The notes: generated by a model from the letters alone, not told the origin. Positions 25,813 through 34,663 are shown, counted from the first letter of the stretch. The stretch: DNA of 54,661 bases from Bacillota bacterium (GCA_023663285.1 JAMPHT010000015.1:1-54661), one strand, 5' to 3'. Made by a program: numbers and translations.

Positions 25813-25842
25813 TTGTTTATTTGTTGTCTTTTGTATTATAAT
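25813..25842 (+). promoter_or_regulatory. Promoter of the two-component/ABC operon
   Basis: TTGTTT (25813-25818), 18 nt, then TATAAT (25837-25842), about 50 bp before the response-regulator ATG. The -10 box is consensus and the -35 is weak, which would suit autoregulation by the response regulator. Confidence 0.5.
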
Positions 25843-25894
25843 ATATCAAATCATACAACAGCTTTCATACAGACATAAAAGGACAGGCAGACAT

Positions 25895-26566
25895 ATGACT
25901 AAATTATTGATCGTTGACGACGACAGGGCGCTTCTCACCATGCTTACGAGCCACTTTGAAATGAAGGACTTTGAGGTCCTCACCGCGGAAAACGGCGTGG
26001 ATGCGCTGGAAAAACTTGGCAGCCGCCCGGACCTCATTCTGCTGGATGTGAATATGCCCCGGATGGACGGGCTGCAGCTGTGCCACCTTATCCGGGATAA
26101 GGTGGCCTGCCCGATTTTGTTTCTGACGGCGAAGGTAGATGAGGATGACCGGGTGAACGGTCTGCTCTCAGGGGGCGACGACTATATCACAAAGCCCTTC
26201 AGCCTAAAGGAGCTGGACGCCCGGATCGCCGCTCACCTGAAACGGGAGCAGCGGCATAATACCGCGTCGGCCTGCCGTTTTCAGAACGGTCTTATCATTG
26301 ATTACGGTGCAAAGACCGTACACCTGGACGGAAACTGCCTGGAGCTTACAAAGGCGGAATACGGAATCATGGAATTCCTGTCCATGCATCCGGGCATTGT
26401 ATTTGACAGGGAACGAATCTATGAAAAAGTTTGCGGCTGGGATGCAGAAGGTGACAGCCGTGTCATCACAGAGCTTATCCGTCGGATACGCAGCAAGCTT
26501 CGGGCATTCACGGAGACCGAATATATTGAAACCGTATGGGGGATGGGCTATAGATGGGCAAAGTAA
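25895..26566 (+). CDS. OmpR/PhoB-family response regulator
   Basis: A 223-residue DNA-binding regulator. The receiver domain has the acidic pair in IVDDD, the phosphoacceptor D51 (LLDVNMPRMDG) and the conserved lysine K100 (DYITKPF). The C-terminal winged helix (about 130-223) ends in YIETVWGMGYRWAK, the standard wing. It overlaps the histidine kinase start by 13 bp, so the two are coupled. The next three genes encode an ABC-2 exporter that it probably controls, an arrangement common for peptide-antibiotic sensing in Firmicutes. Confidence 0.92.
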   Translation: MTKLLIVDDDRALLTMLTSHFEMKDFEVLTAENGVDALEKLGSRPDLILLDVNMPRMDGLQLCHLIRDKVACPILFLTAKVDEDDRVNGLLSGGDDYITKPFSLKELDARIAAHLKREQRHNTASACRFQNGLIIDYGAKTVHLDGNCLELTKAEYGIMEFLSMHPGIVFDRERIYEKVCGWDAEGDSRVITELIRRIRSKLRAFTETEYIETVWGMGYRWAK

Positions 26567-27789
26567 GAAACCGGATCAAAAACCTTTCTATCAGAAAAAC
26601 GTTGTTTCTGTATACCGCCGTCAGCCTGCTCTGCTGCTTTCTGCTGTCCGCATATATCATCCTTCTGGCAAGCCGGACCCAGGTGGGCATCTGGCGGAAA
26701 TACGGAGAGCAGGAAAGTTATGCGCCGAAAGAGACAGAGACTGTCCCCGCAGCAGAGGACATACAGCAGGGGAAATATGATCCGCCGGCGGAAACATCTG
26801 TTCCTCCCCCGGCAGCGGATGTGGAGCGTCCTGTTCTCTCCCTCATGACGCCTCATGACCGCCTGGCGTCTGAGATATGTGATTTTTTACAGACCTACAC
26901 CGTGCTGATCCTGTCCATGATCGGCTGCTGCTGCGCCGTCTTATTATTTTATCGGAAGAAATTGAAATATCCTCTTGCGGAGCTGACGCTGGCGTCCAAA
27001 AACATTGCCCGAAACGATCTTCAGTTTCATGTGGTTTATAAAAACAAGGATGAAATGGGAGAGCTGTGCCGGGAATTTGAGCGGATGCGTTCCCAGCTTG
27101 CGGAAAATAATATCCTGCTGTGGCGGAGCCTTGAGGAGGAACGGGCTCTTAGGGCCGCTATTGCCCATGACATCCGCTCTCCTCTGTCCGTCCTGAAGGG
27201 ATACCAGGAAATGCTGGCGGATCACCTTCCGGATGGATCCATCGGCCTGGAAAAAGCAGTGGAAATGCTGCATGAATGCGGGAAACAGCTGGAGCGCATG
27301 GATAAATTCGTGGAGACTATGGGAAAGCTGAACAGTCTGGAGAAGCGGACGCTGTGCTCGGAGGCGATCACGGCCAGACAGCTGGAGGCAGACCTGCTTG
27401 CCGAGATCGGCATTTTGGAAAAGGACGCGGGGAAAAGGATCCTGCTCCACACTGTTTCCACAGAGGATGTATTCCGGGGGGACAGGGATATTATTCTGGA
27501 GGTCACGGAAAACCTGCTGTCCAACGCCCTGCGTTATGCCAGAACAGAAGTGGAGCTCACCCTCTCCTTAAGCGCCGGCGAGTGCCGGATATGCGTCACA
27601 GACGACGGGACCGGATTTTCAGAGAAAGCCGAGGAATCTGCGAAGGACAGTCTGAAACACCCAGGGCTGGGGATGTATATCAGCAGACTGTACTGCGAAA
27701 AACACGGCGGCAGGCTTCTGTCAGGGAATTTACCCCAGGGCGGCGCATCGGTAACGGCAATATTTTCATCCATTGCTTTTTTGTTGTGA
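26554..27789 (+). CDS. Sensor histidine kinase (HAMP, HisKA, HATPase)
   Basis: A 411-residue membrane kinase. Helix one is at about 16-39, followed by a roughly 75-residue, proline-rich extracytoplasmic loop, then helix two at about 113-133 and a HAMP-like segment. The phosphoacceptor is H205 (IAHDIRSPLSVLKGYQEML). The N box (ENLLSNALRYA, about 320-330), G1 (DDGTGF, 350-355) and G2 (GLGMYI, 371-376) are intact. It partners the upstream response regulator. The sensed signal is unknown, although the linked exporter suggests a membrane-active compound. Confidence 0.92.
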   Translation: MGKVRNRIKNLSIRKTLFLYTAVSLLCCFLLSAYIILLASRTQVGIWRKYGEQESYAPKETETVPAAEDIQQGKYDPPAETSVPPPAADVERPVLSLMTPHDRLASEICDFLQTYTVLILSMIGCCCAVLLFYRKKLKYPLAELTLASKNIARNDLQFHVVYKNKDEMGELCREFERMRSQLAENNILLWRSLEEERALRAAIAHDIRSPLSVLKGYQEMLADHLPDGSIGLEKAVEMLHECGKQLERMDKFVETMGKLNSLEKRTLCSEAITARQLEADLLAEIGILEKDAGKRILLHTVSTEDVFRGDRDIILEVTENLLSNALRYARTEVELTLSLSAGECRICVTDDGTGFSEKAEESAKDSLKHPGLGMYISRLYCEKHGGRLLSGNLPQGGASVTAIFSSIAFLL

Positions 27790-27936
27790 TTTACCTCATA
27801 TCCTGTATATACCAAGATCCCGGCAGCGCTCCGGATCTTCTGTGCAAAGATGTCTCCGCAGGACTTTGTCTCAGACACCGAGGGCGGACAATGTCCGCCC
27901 AGCCATGACGAAATTTCCCAAAAAAGGAGGTCACAT

Positions 27937-29001
27937 ATGCTTGCAATTTTATCCAGAGAAGTCCAAAACTACTTAAAACGTCCCCTGTTCTGGCTGGGGA
28001 TCCTCATTGTGATCCTGGGCGTCTACTCGGCGGTCAGTCCCTATCTGCAGATCCATTATCTTACACCGGAGGAACAGATCGTCAACTCTTACCCGGAGAC
28101 CATCCATGCAGGCGACGTCTTTGAGGGCTATATCCCGTCAACGCCTGAGGAACGGCGGGCGTTCTGGGAAGCAGGCATACGGCAGAATCTGATATCGGGC
28201 TTTGGCATGAACAGCGCCGAGGCGGAAGCCGCCGTAAACGCCGCAAAGGATCTAAGTCTTTCCGAAGCGTTTCGGTATTTTGAGGAAAAACATTCTATGG
28301 CGAGAAATGCTGCTGCCTATGAGCTCACAAAATACCGGAAGGGAACCAATGAGGAAATCAACGCCTACCTTTCGGAGGTCCTGTCCCAAAATCCCTTTTC
28401 CTACTATTTTTCCAGGAAATTTGCGGACTTTGCCAGCCTGTATATGGGATTTTTCGCCACCATCATGCTGGCGGTGCTGTTCATACAGGATACCAGAAAA
28501 AATACTTATGAGCTGCTCCATACCAAGTCCGTCAGCGCAGGAAGCTATGTGGCGGGAAAGGCTCTGGGCGGATTCTCTGCGTGCCTGATTGCGCTGGGGA
28601 CCTTAAACCTGGTATTCTGGGTGCTTTGCCTGCTCTTCACCAGAGGCAGCGGATTTGAAGTCCGGCTCTTCGATTTTATCAGGGCTTCCTGTCTGTATAT
28701 CCTGCCCAATATGCTTATGATCGTATGTATTTATGTTCTCATCTCCCTGCTGTTTAAAAACCCTCTTCCCGGCGCGCCGCTTCTGATACTCTATATCGTG
28801 TATTCCAATATGGGCGGCAGAAACGCAGATGGCGTATACGGCTATCACGGGCGGCTCCTGGCTGTCATGGTGCGGTTTCCGGGACAGTTTTTCGACACGG
28901 CTGAGCCCCCCTGGCTGCTGCTCAACCAGAGCTTTCTGCTGGCGGCGTCCGCTGTCATGCTGCTGCTTTCAGTCCGGCTGTGGAAACGGAGGTGGGTGTA
29001 A
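27937..29001 (+). CDS. ABC-2-type transporter permease, large subunit
   Basis: A 354-residue membrane protein. One helix near the N-terminus (FWLGILIVILGVYSAVSPYL) is followed by a roughly 140-residue extracytoplasmic loop, then about five helices, as in ABC-2 permeases with an extracellular domain. ATG 27937 has AAGGAGG six bases upstream; the frame before it lacks an RBS. The stop overlaps the next start (TAATG). It forms part of a three-gene exporter with 29001-29675 and the ATPase at 29707. The substrate is unknown. Confidence 0.75.
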   Translation: MLAILSREVQNYLKRPLFWLGILIVILGVYSAVSPYLQIHYLTPEEQIVNSYPETIHAGDVFEGYIPSTPEERRAFWEAGIRQNLISGFGMNSAEAEAAVNAAKDLSLSEAFRYFEEKHSMARNAAAYELTKYRKGTNEEINAYLSEVLSQNPFSYYFSRKFADFASLYMGFFATIMLAVLFIQDTRKNTYELLHTKSVSAGSYVAGKALGGFSACLIALGTLNLVFWVLCLLFTRGSGFEVRLFDFIRASCLYILPNMLMIVCIYVLISLLFKNPLPGAPLLILYIVYSNMGGRNADGVYGYHGRLLAVMVRFPGQFFDTAEPPWLLLNQSFLLAASAVMLLLSVRLWKRRWV

Positions 29002-29675
29002 TGTATAAAGAGCTTAAAATATCCCTGCCCCTGTATAAGGTTGCTTTCGCTCTCTTCTTTATTGGGATCTTCAGCCTGATACGGGGCGTATCGGTGAGCT
29101 ATGAGGTGGGCGCGGCCCTGGAGCCTGCCCTGGCGATCCTGACAACGGCATTCTGCGCGGACACCTATGTGCAGGAAATAACAGGCCGCCGTTCAGAGGT
29201 CTGGCATCTGTATCCCATGTGGAAAAAACTGCGCGCTATCGGCGCCAGACTGCTGATACAGGAACTGTTTCTTCTGCTGCTGGCAGCGGCAGGCTACGGG
29301 CTTATTTTTCTCTTTCAGCGGCCTCTCCTGTCGGGCGTCATGCACCCGGAGACGGGGACGGAGCTTCAGCAGTTTTTGCTTTATCTGGGCGCAATGCTCA
29401 TAACCCTGGCCTTCTGGTCTGTCCTGTCGAACACTATCGCCTGCCTGTTTGGCAATCAGTGGTTCGGCATAGGCGGATGCCTGATCCTGTGGCTCGTTGC
29501 CAACTCCACCTTCGGACAGCGTATTTTAGGCGCCCTGAACATATTTTCCTATACCTTCCGAAATGTAAAGGATATAAGCGACCTTAGCTGGCTTGCGGGG
29601 AAAGCTGTCTGCGTCCTGCTCTGCGCTCTGATGCTGCTGCTCCTGCCGGCTTTGCTGAAAAAACGCCCTGACTGA
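29001..29675 (+). CDS. Membrane protein, second permease subunit of the ABC exporter
   Basis: About 224 residues with roughly six hydrophobic helices (VAFALFFIGIFSLIRG, LLIQELFLLLLAAAGYGLIFLF, LLLYLGAMLITLAFWSVLSNTIACLF). ATG 29001 shares a base with the previous stop, and GGAGG lies upstream. No catalytic motif is present. The context between a permease and an ABC ATPase indicates a second transmembrane subunit. The sequence is not well recognised. Confidence 0.7.
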   Translation: MYKELKISLPLYKVAFALFFIGIFSLIRGVSVSYEVGAALEPALAILTTAFCADTYVQEITGRRSEVWHLYPMWKKLRAIGARLLIQELFLLLLAAAGYGLIFLFQRPLLSGVMHPETGTELQQFLLYLGAMLITLAFWSVLSNTIACLFGNQWFGIGGCLILWLVANSTFGQRILGALNIFSYTFRNVKDISDLSWLAGKAVCVLLCALMLLLLPALLKKRPD

Positions 29676-29706
29676 AATAAATCATAACAGAAAAGAGGAT
29701 ATGATC

Positions 29707-30576
29707 ATGAGTATTCAAATCAATGACCTGACTATAACCTTTCGCAATAAAGTGACCGCCATCGACCACGCCAGCCTGGAGATCCCCACCGGGATATTCG
29801 GTCTGCTGGGGGAAAACGGCGCAGGAAAAACCACGCTTATGCGGGTGCTGACCACCACCCTCGCCCCCACCGGCGGCACGGTGACCCTGGACGGCATACA
29901 ATATCATGAAAAAAATTATGCACTGATCCAAAAGCAGATCGGCTATCTGCCTCAGGAAATAGACCTGTATCCCGGTCTGACCGTGCAGGAATGTCTGGAA
30001 TATATGGGGGCTCTGGCAGGCGTTTCCAAATCCCTCTGTAGAGAGCGGATCCAATATTATCTGGAGAAAACCGGCCTGAAGGAGCACCGAAAAAAGAAAA
30101 TGAAGCAGCTTTCCGGCGGCATGAAACGAAGAGTTGGCCTGATCCAGGCGCTTTTAAACGACCCGGCATTTCTGATCATCGACGAGCCCACCACCGGCCT
30201 GGACCCGGAAGAGCGCATCCGGATACGAAATCTCCTGGTGGATTTCGCCGAAAACCGCACCGTCCTGTTCTCCACCCATGTGGTGGAGGACCTGGCTGCC
30301 ACCTGCAATCAGCTTGCGGTGATGAAAAAGGGTAAATTCCTGTATTCCGGCAGCATACAGGGGCTGCTTGCCAACGCCGAGGGCTATGTGTGGGAATATG
30401 AGACAGACGACCCCGTCAATGCCAGGGACATAGAGCAGAAATATCGTGTTTCCTCCAAGCAGTACACAGAGGGCGGCATCCGGCTGCGGGTCTTGAGCAG
30501 GGTAAAGCCGGAGATCGAATGCAGACAAATCCCCGTCACGCTGGAGGACGCTTATATTTTCCTTCATAATTATTGA
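29707..30576 (+). CDS. ABC transporter ATP-binding protein
   Basis: A 289-residue ABC ATPase of the exporter type. Walker A is GENGAGKTT, the Q-loop lies in GYLPQEIDLYP, the signature is LSGGMKRRVG, Walker B is FLIIDEPTTGLDP, and the H-loop is in FSTHVVED. All residues needed for hydrolysis are present. The start M at 29707 gives better SD spacing (AGAGG) than the ATG at 29701. It closes the five-gene cluster of regulator, kinase, two permeases and ATPase. Confidence 0.92.
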   Translation: MSIQINDLTITFRNKVTAIDHASLEIPTGIFGLLGENGAGKTTLMRVLTTTLAPTGGTVTLDGIQYHEKNYALIQKQIGYLPQEIDLYPGLTVQECLEYMGALAGVSKSLCRERIQYYLEKTGLKEHRKKKMKQLSGGMKRRVGLIQALLNDPAFLIIDEPTTGLDPEERIRIRNLLVDFAENRTVLFSTHVVEDLAATCNQLAVMKKGKFLYSGSIQGLLANAEGYVWEYETDDPVNARDIEQKYRVSSKQYTEGGIRLRVLSRVKPEIECRQIPVTLEDAYIFLHNY

Positions 30577-30587
30577 TAAAGGCCGGT

Positions 30588-32198
30588 TCACAACGCCTCT
30601 GTCTGACAGGAATGAACCTTCGTTCTCCTGTCATAGCTGATTCCCACCGCCAGTATTCTTCCTGTGTATTTGGGAGTCTCCCCCAGCTTTCCTCTGAAAC
30701 GCAGGGCATATTTTTTACTTTTGATCTGTTCAATGGCCTCCGCCGGTGTGCTGTCTACCTTCAACTCCAGAATCAGAGCATCTGCGCCTTTCCGCTCAGG
30801 ATAAAAAATGAAATCTACATACCCTTCGCCTGCCTTATCTTCACGCTCTACCCGGTACTTGTCCCTGGCGGCAAGGTATATTAGATTTACAACAGCTGAC
30901 AGCTCGATTTCGCTGTTGTAGGAAAAAATCGGAGACTCTGTGTCATGAGCCAGCTTTAAGATCTCCGCCATCGTCACTGTGTCACCCGTCAATGTGGCTT
31001 TCAGCATCCTTTCCGACTCCTTTGCCAGACGATAGACATATCCCAGACTCTCGTTGGATAATAAAAGCTCATCGAATTTATCCATCAACTCCCTGTTGGG
31101 AATAAACACCGCTCCGGCTTCATAAGTCAGCAAACCGTACACCACCATTGCCGAAAAAATCTGATTCTTTGTATTCAGTTCCGTTGCCGCCGCCGCATAT
31201 CCCTGCAATTTGATTTCAATCCGCTCCCCTGAAACCATCATAACCAAGTCGTCGCGGACATCCTCAATATTATTTCGGATATAGTAAAAAATCTCATCGT
31301 AAGGCCCGGAACCGGTCCAGTAATTACTGATCTGATTGTCCGTCAGCGAGCAGACCACCGAACGGGGATTATACATTCTGACGCCGGAAGCCGTATGATA
31401 ACCGTCGTACCATTCCGCCAGAGCTTCCCGTGTGATTTTCGGGTTTTCAGTGGTCTGCCTGTAGACCGTAAACAGACGGTCAACCTCAGAATCCAGAAAG
31501 CCAAAGTATTCACTGAATTTCTCCTTGGTGGCCATGTCGTATTCCTGAAACATATTCATCTCGGAACCGCCGGAATATTTTTCAATAGGCAGGATGCCTG
31601 TCATATATGCCAGTTCCACATAAGGCTGCCCTTTCAGCAAATCCCGAAGGAACTCCAGATAGCTCTTTTTATCTTCTTCTAAGATAAAGCTTTTATGAAA
31701 AATCGCATCCCACTCGTCCATTACAAAAACGAATCGGGTCCTGTTCTGCTCAAACACGATCCGCAGATTGTCCCAGACCGCGGTATCGGGCGCAAGCTTC
31801 AGTTCGGGATAGCTTTGCGCCAGATCCGCATTGATTCCGTCCTGAATCCGGGAAATATACTGCCCGTAACAATGACAGTCCCTGGGCAGGCGGCTGAAAT
31901 CAATGTAGATCATATCATACTTATGCAGATACTCCCGATAATAACCGGATCTTGCAATTTCAAGACCTTCAAAAACATCTTCCTCCTCCGATATCCTGCC
32001 GAAAAAAGCCCCTATCATATTTGCCATGACGCTCTTGCCAAAACGTCTGGGTCTGGTAATACAAATATATCTTTGTCCGTCCTGCATGACCGTTGAGATG
32101 ATTTCGTCGATCAAGGAAGATTTATCAACAAAAAATCTGGTTCCGGCAATATCCTTATATCCTTCATACGGAGCTATACTGTTTAAATAAAATCCCAT
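30588..32198 (-). CDS. AAA-ATPase-like protein with C-terminal PD-(D/E)XK nuclease domain
   Basis: A 536-residue protein of the AAA-ATPase_like/PDDEXK_9 type, common and often multicopy in Clostridia and Bacteroidetes. The P-loop reads RPRRFGKSVMAN (near residue 50) and Walker B is FVMDEWDAIF (near 160). The C-terminal nuclease core shows D464 in YVDFIFYP and ExK at E480/K482 in LILELKVD (numbering from the longer frame). ATG 32198 is chosen, with GAGAGG six bases upstream. It has its own promoter at 32222-32250 and lies at the edge of the accessory block. The cellular role is unknown; the family is linked to mobile DNA. Confidence 0.85.
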   Translation of the reverse strand: MGFYLNSIAPYEGYKDIAGTRFFVDKSSLIDEIISTVMQDGQRYICITRPRRFGKSVMANMIGAFFGRISEEEDVFEGLEIARSGYYREYLHKYDMIYIDFSRLPRDCHCYGQYISRIQDGINADLAQSYPELKLAPDTAVWDNLRIVFEQNRTRFVFVMDEWDAIFHKSFILEEDKKSYLEFLRDLLKGQPYVELAYMTGILPIEKYSGGSEMNMFQEYDMATKEKFSEYFGFLDSEVDRLFTVYRQTTENPKITREALAEWYDGYHTASGVRMYNPRSVVCSLTDNQISNYWTGSGPYDEIFYYIRNNIEDVRDDLVMMVSGERIEIKLQGYAAAATELNTKNQIFSAMVVYGLLTYEAGAVFIPNRELMDKFDELLLSNESLGYVYRLAKESERMLKATLTGDTVTMAEILKLAHDTESPIFSYNSEIELSAVVNLIYLAARDKYRVEREDKAGEGYVDFIFYPERKGADALILELKVDSTPAEAIEQIKSKKYALRFRGKLGETPKYTGRILAVGISYDRRTKVHSCQTEAL

Positions 32199-32221
32199 AC
32201 GCATCCTCTCCCGGCTGATTA

Positions 32222-32250
32222 TGTATAACAGTATAGCACATTTTGCTCAA
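32222..32250 (-). promoter_or_regulatory. Promoter of the AAA/PD-(D/E)XK gene
   Basis: On the minus strand, TTGAGC (32245-32250), 17 nt, then TATACA (32222-32227), with a second -10-like TATACT overlapping. It is about 24 bp before the ATG, so the leader is very short. Confidence 0.5.
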
Positions 32251-32290
32251 CACTTCTATAATTTTTGTCTTTTGCTATCGGCGCGGTTCC

Positions 32291-33409
32291 TCACCTATAA
32301 ATCACTTCTATCAAGGGCGTTTCAACATAATCAATAATTATACTCTCCAATTTTGAGGTGATTTCAAATGCAGTCCGACTAATCTTTGTTTCGCTGCTGG
32401 CTATCTGAGCACCTACCAGATTGTAACAATTATTAAAAGCACGATTCCCTATTTCTTTGACGCTGGCCGGCACGATAATAAACTCTAAACTGCTACACCC
32501 ATAAAAAGCCCTCTCCCCTATCTTTGTAACGCCATTTGATATCGCTATATTCTTCAAACTGGTGCAATTTTCAAACACAGAACTGCTTATTTCTGTCACG
32601 TTGGCTGGTATATCTATGCTTTTTAGGCTTGTACAGCCGGAAAATGCAGAATACCCTATCTCTGTTACACTGTCCGGTATTTCTATGCTTTTTAGGCTGG
32701 TACAGCCGGAAAATGCAGAACGCCCTATCTCTGTTACACTGTCCGGTATCTTTATACTTTCCAAGCTGGTACAGCCGAAAAACTCAGTATCCCCTATCAC
32801 TGTCACGCTGTCCGGTATGACTATACTTTTCAGACTGGTACAGCCGGAAAATGCAGAATACCCTATCTCTGTTACACTGTCTGGTATCTTTATACTTTCC
32901 AAGCTGGTACAGCCGGAAAATGCAACATTCCCTATCTTTGTTACACTGTCCGATATGACTATTTTTTGCACATGCTCCGTATTATAGCAGAACCGTATAT
33001 CCACTACATAATATGTTTTCAAGCCATGCTTTACTTTTGATGGAATCTCAGCTATTGTAGTGCCCTCTTTGACTCCTATTACACACACCTGATCACCACC
33101 CCATTTCTCATACATGAGTGATCCGCTTGTAAATTTCTTTGCCAAAAAGAGATTATATACCGCTATACATAATATAAGCAGTAAAGCAGCCCCTGCTGCC
33201 CCGGCAATGAGTACCTTCTTTTTATTTCCCGCCTGCTTTGTCTTGTTTTTCTTTTCCTTGTTTGTCTTGTTCTCGTTTGACTTTTCTTTGTTTGTTTTTT
33301 CCTCGTTTACCTTTTCCTTGCCCGCTGTTACGGCTCCTGCCTCTGCCCCGCATTTCGGACAAAACTTCTCATTTTCTGACAACTCGCTGCCACATTTTCC
33401 ACAAAACAT
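32291..33409 (-). CDS. Zinc-ribbon, transmembrane, BspA-type leucine-rich repeat surface protein
   Basis: The protein is 372 residues. The N-terminal zinc ribbon has C3, C6, C17 and C20 (FCGKCG, FCPKCG). A Lys/Asn/Glu-rich linker follows (31-65), then a single membrane helix (66-90), a short spacer and eight 23-residue BspA/TpLRR repeats (154-337). The typical unit is DSVTEIGYSAFSGCTSLKS followed by IxIP. The ribbon would be cytoplasmic and the repeats outside. BspA repeats in other bacteria bind host or cell-surface ligands. The gene lies in the AT-richer accessory block. Confidence 0.85.
   Translation of the reverse strand: MFCGKCGSELSENEKFCPKCGAEAGAVTAGKEKVNEEKTNKEKSNENKTNKEKKNKTKQAGNKKKVLIAGAAGAALLLILCIAVYNLFLAKKFTSGSLMYEKWGGDQVCVIGVKEGTTIAEIPSKVKHGLKTYYVVDIRFCYNTEHVQKIVISDSVTKIGNVAFSGCTSLESIKIPDSVTEIGYSAFSGCTSLKSIVIPDSVTVIGDTEFFGCTSLESIKIPDSVTEIGRSAFSGCTSLKSIEIPDSVTEIGYSAFSGCTSLKSIDIPANVTEISSSVFENCTSLKNIAISNGVTKIGERAFYGCSSLEFIIVPASVKEIGNRAFNNCYNLVGAQIASSETKISRTAFEITSKLESIIIDYVETPLIEVIYR
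32606..32950 (-). repeat. Five near-identical 69-bp tandem repeats inside the BspA-type gene
   Basis: Residues 154-268 are encoded by five 69-bp units that are highly similar at the DNA level. Three further, more diverged units follow (to 32399). The DNA similarity points to recent duplication and possible copy-number change. Confidence 0.85.
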
Positions 33410-33476
33410 AATTTCTCCTCCTGCTCATTTATTTTTCTTGAGTATAACTTGCTTTTTCTATTTTTCAGCGTATACT

Positions 33477-33884
33477 TTATTCTTCCTGTTTTCTCATTTT
33501 CCCGTATTTTTCCAGTTCCTCGATAACATCCAGTATTTCCTTACTCTTTTCCGCCTGTCTGTATTGATATAGAATCACTGCGCCTACTCCCGCCATAATA
33601 ACAAAATATACTATTAAGCCTATCGCACAGAATATTGCGCGTCTATTTCCCCAATCTGTCAGCCATACCAACTGCAAAAACACTGACAATATTATAGAAA
33701 CCGGCGCAGACACGATCTTATAGATTTCATTATCTTCTATTTTTTTCTTGCAGCATAATTTGAATAAAATCAATTCATCAACCGACATTTTCTGAAATAT
33801 TTTCATTCGCTTCTGCAAATCTTTTTCCTTTAATATTTCTTTAGAAAGAGATTCTGTTTTAGAACTTGCTTCTCTATTTCCCAT
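33477..33884 (-). CDS. Hypothetical protein with two membrane helices
   Basis: The protein is 135 residues from ATG 33884, which has GGAG seven bases upstream; the frame upstream lacks an RBS. The N-terminal about 60 residues are Lys/Glu-rich and helical (SLSKEILKEKDLQKRMKIF). Two hydrophobic helices follow (VSAPVSIILSVFLQLVWL, then IGLIVYFVIMAGVGAVILY), then an acidic tail. I recognise no family. It is AT-rich like its neighbours and lies between the BspA-type gene and the serine recombinase. Confidence 0.6.
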   Translation of the reverse strand: MGNREASSKTESLSKEILKEKDLQKRMKIFQKMSVDELILFKLCCKKKIEDNEIYKIVSAPVSIILSVFLQLVWLTDWGNRRAIFCAIGLIVYFVIMAGVGAVILYQYRQAEKSKEILDVIEELEKYGKMRKQEE

Positions 33885-33909
33885 AGCCGCTCTCCTTTGT
33901 CTTTTTTCT

Positions 33910-33932
33910 GCCAATAAGTATACTTTTTTGCA
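33910..33932. repeat. Direct repeat with palindromic core, copy 1
   Basis: GCCAATAAGTATAC followed by TTTTTTGCA. It matches the copy at 34015-34037 at 20 of 23 positions. The core AAGTATACTT is a perfect palindrome. It lies between the hypothetical membrane-protein gene and the recombinase gene. Confidence 0.6.
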
Positions 33933-34002
33933 AGTTTTTCACAAATATATTTTGGAGTTGAATAACAGCCTTTTTTGTGCTATTATGCTTTTATGTGATA
34001 CG

Positions 34003-34048
34003 AAAAGCGGATTTGCCAAAAAGTATACCTTTTTGTAGATCCGCTTTT
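34003..34048 (-). terminator. Hairpin after the serine recombinase
   Basis: AAAAGCGGAT (34003-34012) and ATCCGCTTTT (34039-34048) form a perfect 10-bp outer stem that encloses the second palindromic repeat. On the minus strand the stem ends in TTTT. It could terminate the recombinase transcript, although the large enclosed loop is unusual. Confidence 0.5.
34015..34037. repeat. Direct repeat with palindromic core, copy 2
   Basis: GCCAAAAAGTATAC followed by CTTTTTGTA. It is 105 bp from copy 1 and ends just past the recombinase stop codon. CAAAAAGTATACCTTTTTG is itself a near-perfect dyad, as expected for a site bound by a recombinase dimer. Confidence 0.6.
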
Positions 34049-34656
34049 TATAACACATTATTATTTTCATAACCCTTTGCCTTATATCGAAAGGTCGTCA
34101 GCGGCATCTTACATTCCTTCGCCGCCGCAGTTCCCGTGATCTCCCCGTTTTTCCAGCGTTCACAGACCTCATAAAAATTCTCCGGCAACGGGCCGGTCGG
34201 TCTGCCAAAATGGACCCCTCTGAGCTTTGCGGCTGCAATCCCTTCCGCCTGCCGCTGCCGGATATTGACACGCTCATTTTCTGCAACAAAGGACAAAACC
34301 TGCAAAACAATGTCGCTCAGAAACGTTCCCATCAGATCCTTCCCCCGTCTGGTGTCCAGCAGCGGCATATCCAGCACCACAATGTCGATCTTTATCTCTT
34401 TTGTCAGAATCCGCCACTGCTCCAAAATTTCCGTATAATTACGCCCCAGCCGATCAATGCTTTCTATGTACAGCAAATCGTCTTTTTTAAATTTTTTCAC
34501 CATTTGCTGATATTGTGGCCGGTCAAAATTTTTGCCGGACTGTTTATCCACAAAAATATTTTTCTCTGCAGCGACACATTCCTTCAATACGATCAATTGT
34601 CTGTCCTCGTTCTGATTTTGGCTGCTGACTCTGGCATATCCGTATATATTGCTCAT
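34048..34656 (-). CDS. Serine recombinase (resolvase/invertase family)
   Basis: A 202-residue small serine recombinase. The catalytic region is YGYARVSSQNQNEDRQ (nucleophile S11), with the conserved SIDRLGRNYTEI and ENERVNIRQRQAEGIAAAK segments. A C-terminal helix-turn-helix (GTAAAKECKMPLTTFRYKAKG) would bind DNA. The length is normal for a complete resolvase. Two palindromic direct repeats lie immediately downstream, and the structured element copy 1 lies immediately upstream. It may be a resolvase or invertase left from a mobile element. Confidence 0.92.
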   Translation of the reverse strand: MSNIYGYARVSSQNQNEDRQLIVLKECVAAEKNIFVDKQSGKNFDRPQYQQMVKKFKKDDLLYIESIDRLGRNYTEILEQWRILTKEIKIDIVVLDMPLLDTRRGKDLMGTFLSDIVLQVLSFVAENERVNIRQRQAEGIAAAKLRGVHFGRPTGPLPENFYEVCERWKNGEITGTAAAKECKMPLTTFRYKAKGYENNNVL

Positions 34657-34663
34657 CCTTATA

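Noticed and set aside
33910-34048. Insertion-sequence ends
   Set aside because: The repeats are direct, only 105 bp apart and enclose no transposase; recombination or regulatory sites fit better.
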